From Thermoleophilaceae bacterium (GTDB lineage Bacteria > Actinomycetota > Thermoleophilia > Solirubrobacterales > Thermoleophilaceae), in NCBI GenBank assembly GCA_013813135.1, contig JACCSF010000113.1, forward strand, positions 1 to 16,257: 16,257 nt of DNA. The letters are read 5' to 3'. The translations under genes were made by a program, and so were the position numbers. Numbering within the stretch: the first letter of the stretch is position 1; each line of letters opens with the position of its first letter. Shown one piece after another: positions 14,479-16,257 of this stretch. The notes beneath the pieces are model-generated. The model ran no database searches. It had not been told where the DNA came from and was given only the letters and a program-made list of their open reading frames with translations.

Positions 14479-16074
14479 ATGGAAGCCGTGGTGACGCCGA
14501 TCACGCCGGAGCTCGAATCGTTCAGCCCGCTGGACGGCGCCCGGCTCGGCGCGGTCGAGACGATCCGGCCCGACGCCGTCAAGTCGGTGGTGGACGACGT
14601 GGCCAGCGTCCAGCCGTTCTGGGCGCAGCTGCCGCTGTCGGACCGCGCCCGTTACATGCGCCGCGCGGGGCAGGCGATCATCGACCAGCTCGAGGACCTC
14701 GCCCAGCTGCTCAGCCGCGAGCAGGGCAAGCCGATCAACGAGTCCTACGTGATGGAACTGCTTCCCACGATCGACTCGCTGCGCTGGCTGGCCGAGGCGG
14801 GGCCCGGGATCCTCGAGGACGAGCGCGTGCCGCTGCCGATCTTCATCAAGCAGAAGCGCGCCCGCTTCACGTTCGAACCGCTTGGAGTGGTCGGCGTCAT
14901 CGCGCCCTGGAACTACCCCTGGTCGATCCCATTCGGCGAGGTGGCGATCGCGCTGATGGCGGGCAACGGCGTGGTGCTCAAGCCCGCCTCGCTGACGCCG
15001 CTGATCGGCCAGCGCATCCAGGAGGTGTTCGAGCGCGCCGGAGTGCCGGAGGGGCTCGTGCGGACCGTCCACGGCGGCGGCGGCGTGGGGCAGGCTCTGG
15101 TGGAGTCGAGCGCGGCCAAGATCTTCTTCACCGGCTCCGTGGAGGTCGGCAGGCGCGTGGGCGAGGAGTGCGCGCGGCGGCTGAAGGGCTCCGTTCTCGA
15201 ACTCGGCGGCAAGGACCCGATGGTGGTGTGCGAGGACGCGAACATGCACAACGCGATCTCGGGCTGCCTGTGGGGCGGCTTCGCGAACGCCGGGCAGACC
15301 TGTTCGGGCATCGAGCGCGTCTACGTGGTGCGCGAGGTGGCCGACGGCTTCGTCGAGGGCGTCGTGGAGGCGGCCCGGGCGCTGCGCGTCGGCGACCCGC
15401 TCGACTACGAGACCGAGATCGGCCCGATGGTCTCGCGCGAGCAGTTCGAGCTGGTCCGCGAGCTGGTGGACGATGCCGTGGCGAACGGGGCGACGCTGCA
15501 CTGCGGCGGCCCGGTCGACGTGGGCGCCCACCCGGGCGGCAACTTCTTCGCGCCGGCGGTGCTGACCGGCGTGACGCACGACATGCGAATCATGCGCGAG
15601 GAGATCTTCGGACCGGTGGTGCCGATCGTGACGGTGGACTCCGAGGACGAGGCGATCGCGCTGGCCAACGACTCCGAGTTCGGCTTGGGCGCGTCGGTAT
15701 GGACGATGAACCGGGCCAAGGGCGAGCGGATCGCCGAGCGCATCCAGTCGGGCATGGTCTGGGTCAACGACCACATGTTCAGCCACGGCGCGTGCTCGTG
15801 CTCGTGGGGCGGCGTGAAGGAATCCGGCCTCGGGCGCTCCCATTCCAAGTTCGGGCTCTGGGAGTGCGTGAACATCAAGCTCGTCACGTGGGAGCCGTCG
15901 CGCACGCGCGACTTCTGGTGGCACCCCTACGACGACTCGCTGGGCAAGGCGATGAGCGCATCCGCCCGCCTGCTCTACGGCCGCGACGCCGACAAGCCGG
16001 CCGCACTGCGGCGAGGCCTGATCCCGCTCGTGAAGGTGGGCGGGAAGACGCTGCGCGACGTGTTCAAGCACTAG
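14479..16074 (+). CDS. Aldehyde dehydrogenase family protein with C-terminal extension
   Basis: A 531-residue NAD(P)-dependent aldehyde dehydrogenase. Catalytic and cofactor residues are N145 in APWNYPW, K168 in VLKPAS, E241 in LELGGKDP and C275 in NAGQTCSG, with the EEIFGPV motif at 374-380 and a terminal catalytic-domain motif KESGLGRSHSKFG (447-459). It should oxidise an aldehyde to an acid; the sequence resembles the succinate-semialdehyde or fatty-aldehyde group but the substrate is not determined. After residue 470 there is an extension of about 60 residues beyond the usual end, with Trp/Arg-rich TRDFWWHPYDD and a basic, partly amphipathic tail, perhaps for membrane or partner contact. 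ATG 14479 is chosen over upstream in-frame codons, which overlap rarA and lack homology character. It may supply the next oxidation step for the nearby oxidase module; this is inference. Confidence 0.9.
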   Translation: MEAVVTPITPELESFSPLDGARLGAVETIRPDAVKSVVDDVASVQPFWAQLPLSDRARYMRRAGQAIIDQLEDLAQLLSREQGKPINESYVMELLPTIDSLRWLAEAGPGILEDERVPLPIFIKQKRARFTFEPLGVVGVIAPWNYPWSIPFGEVAIALMAGNGVVLKPASLTPLIGQRIQEVFERAGVPEGLVRTVHGGGGVGQALVESSAAKIFFTGSVEVGRRVGEECARRLKGSVLELGGKDPMVVCEDANMHNAISGCLWGGFANAGQTCSGIERVYVVREVADGFVEGVVEAARALRVGDPLDYETEIGPMVSREQFELVRELVDDAVANGATLHCGGPVDVGAHPGGNFFAPAVLTGVTHDMRIMREEIFGPVVPIVTVDSEDEAIALANDSEFGLGASVWTMNRAKGERIAERIQSGMVWVNDHMFSHGACSCSWGGVKESGLGRSHSKFGLWECVNIKLVTWEPSRTRDFWWHPYDDSLGKAMSASARLLYGRDADKPAALRRGLIPLVKVGGKTLRDVFKH

Positions 16075-16117
16075 CGCCTCGACAACGCGAGCGCCGTGAT
16101 CTCACGAGCCTCCTCCC

Positions 16118-16166
16118 CTAAGGAGCAATCAGAGGCGGACTGCCGATGTAAGGGGGTGGTCCTTAG
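16118..16166. repeat. Inverted repeat in the intergenic region after the aldehyde dehydrogenase
   Basis: CTAAGGA (16118-16124) and TCCTTAG (16160-16166) are perfect 7-bp inverted arms separated by 35 nt. Between them is GCCGATGT (16142-16149), which resembles the -10 of FliA/WhiG-type sigma promoters (GCCGATAA), though TAAG at 16119 is 19 nt away rather than the usual 15-16. It may be a regulatory site for the gene starting at 16183. Confidence 0.35.
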
Positions 16167-16182
16167 CCGTAGCTTCGGTGGC

Positions 16183-16257
16183 GTGACCGGACCCCTGACA
16201 TACGCAACCGTCTCCCAGCACCAGGCCGAGCTGCGCGCCGCCGCCGCCCGCGAGCGC
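16183..16257 (+). CDS. Possible start of a gene, truncated by window end
   Basis: From GTG 16183 the frame is open to the end of the window and gives 25 residues beginning MTGPLTYATVSQHQAEL and continuing into an Ala/Arg-rich, helix-like stretch. The product is not recognisable. There is no Shine-Dalgarno; a GCCGATGT and inverted repeat lie just upstream. Short open frames are common at this GC content, so this is a tentative call. Confidence 0.35.
   Translation, partial: MTGPLTYATVSQHQAELRAAAARER

Noticed and set aside
14377..16071. Minus-strand open frame opposite the aldehyde dehydrogenase, ending DDVLSLPDQSHALRTELIEP
   Set aside because: The last 20 residues look protein-like and I considered a remnant gene end in the rarA-ALDH gap, but the rest is a His/Arg-rich shadow and no start or family supports it.

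Overview
This is a G+C-rich (about 70%), gene-dense chromosomal segment with no mobile element, CRISPR array, rRNA or tRNA that I can see. High GC, frequent GTG starts, few Shine-Dalgarno sites, and the gene content (methylmalonyl-CoA epimerase, an R2lox-type oxidase, RarA, DUF1385/YqhQ-like protein, FtsH with an odd N-terminus) suggest an actinobacterium, most likely Thermoleophilia (Solirubrobacterales/Gaiellales-like). The lineage is an inference from style and neighbourhood, not from a marker gene.

Bases 1-2647 (minus strand): an apparent three-gene operon read right to left. It holds a GlxA-type AraC regulator, a stand-alone DJ-1/PfpI protein resembling isonitrile hydratase, and an amidase-signature enzyme with a Tat-like signal whose C-terminus lies beyond base 1. 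Bases 2737-10048 (minus strand): eight genes spaced by at most about 40 nt, several overlapping by 1-4 nt. In transcription order they are M20 peptidase, DUF1385 membrane protein, nicotinate phosphoribosyltransferase, FtsH-like protease, methylmalonyl-CoA epimerase, a 73-residue protein of unknown role, PAP2 phosphatase and YchF. Bases 10049-10255 are non-coding and carry nested inverted repeats.

Bases 10256-12954 form the most distinctive part. An R2-like ligand-binding oxidase (R2lox) fused to a C-terminal SCP2 lipid-binding domain is read leftward. It diverges from a TetR regulator that is translationally coupled to an alpha/beta hydrolase with an Asp nucleophile. A 37-bp region with 12-bp perfect inverted arms covers both divergent ATG codons, and each arm contains a -10-like TACATT. 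The oxidase has no in-frame ATG/GTG/TTG at its expected start; the expected ATG is one base out of frame. Together these genes look like a TetR-controlled lipid or hydrophobic-compound oxidation module.

Bases 12870-16074 (plus strand): RarA, which carries an in-frame tandem duplication of a palindrome-rich 42-bp unit in a linker, followed by an aldehyde dehydrogenase with a roughly 60-residue C-terminal extension. Bases 16075-16257 hold an intergenic region with an inverted repeat and possibly the first codons of another plus-strand gene.
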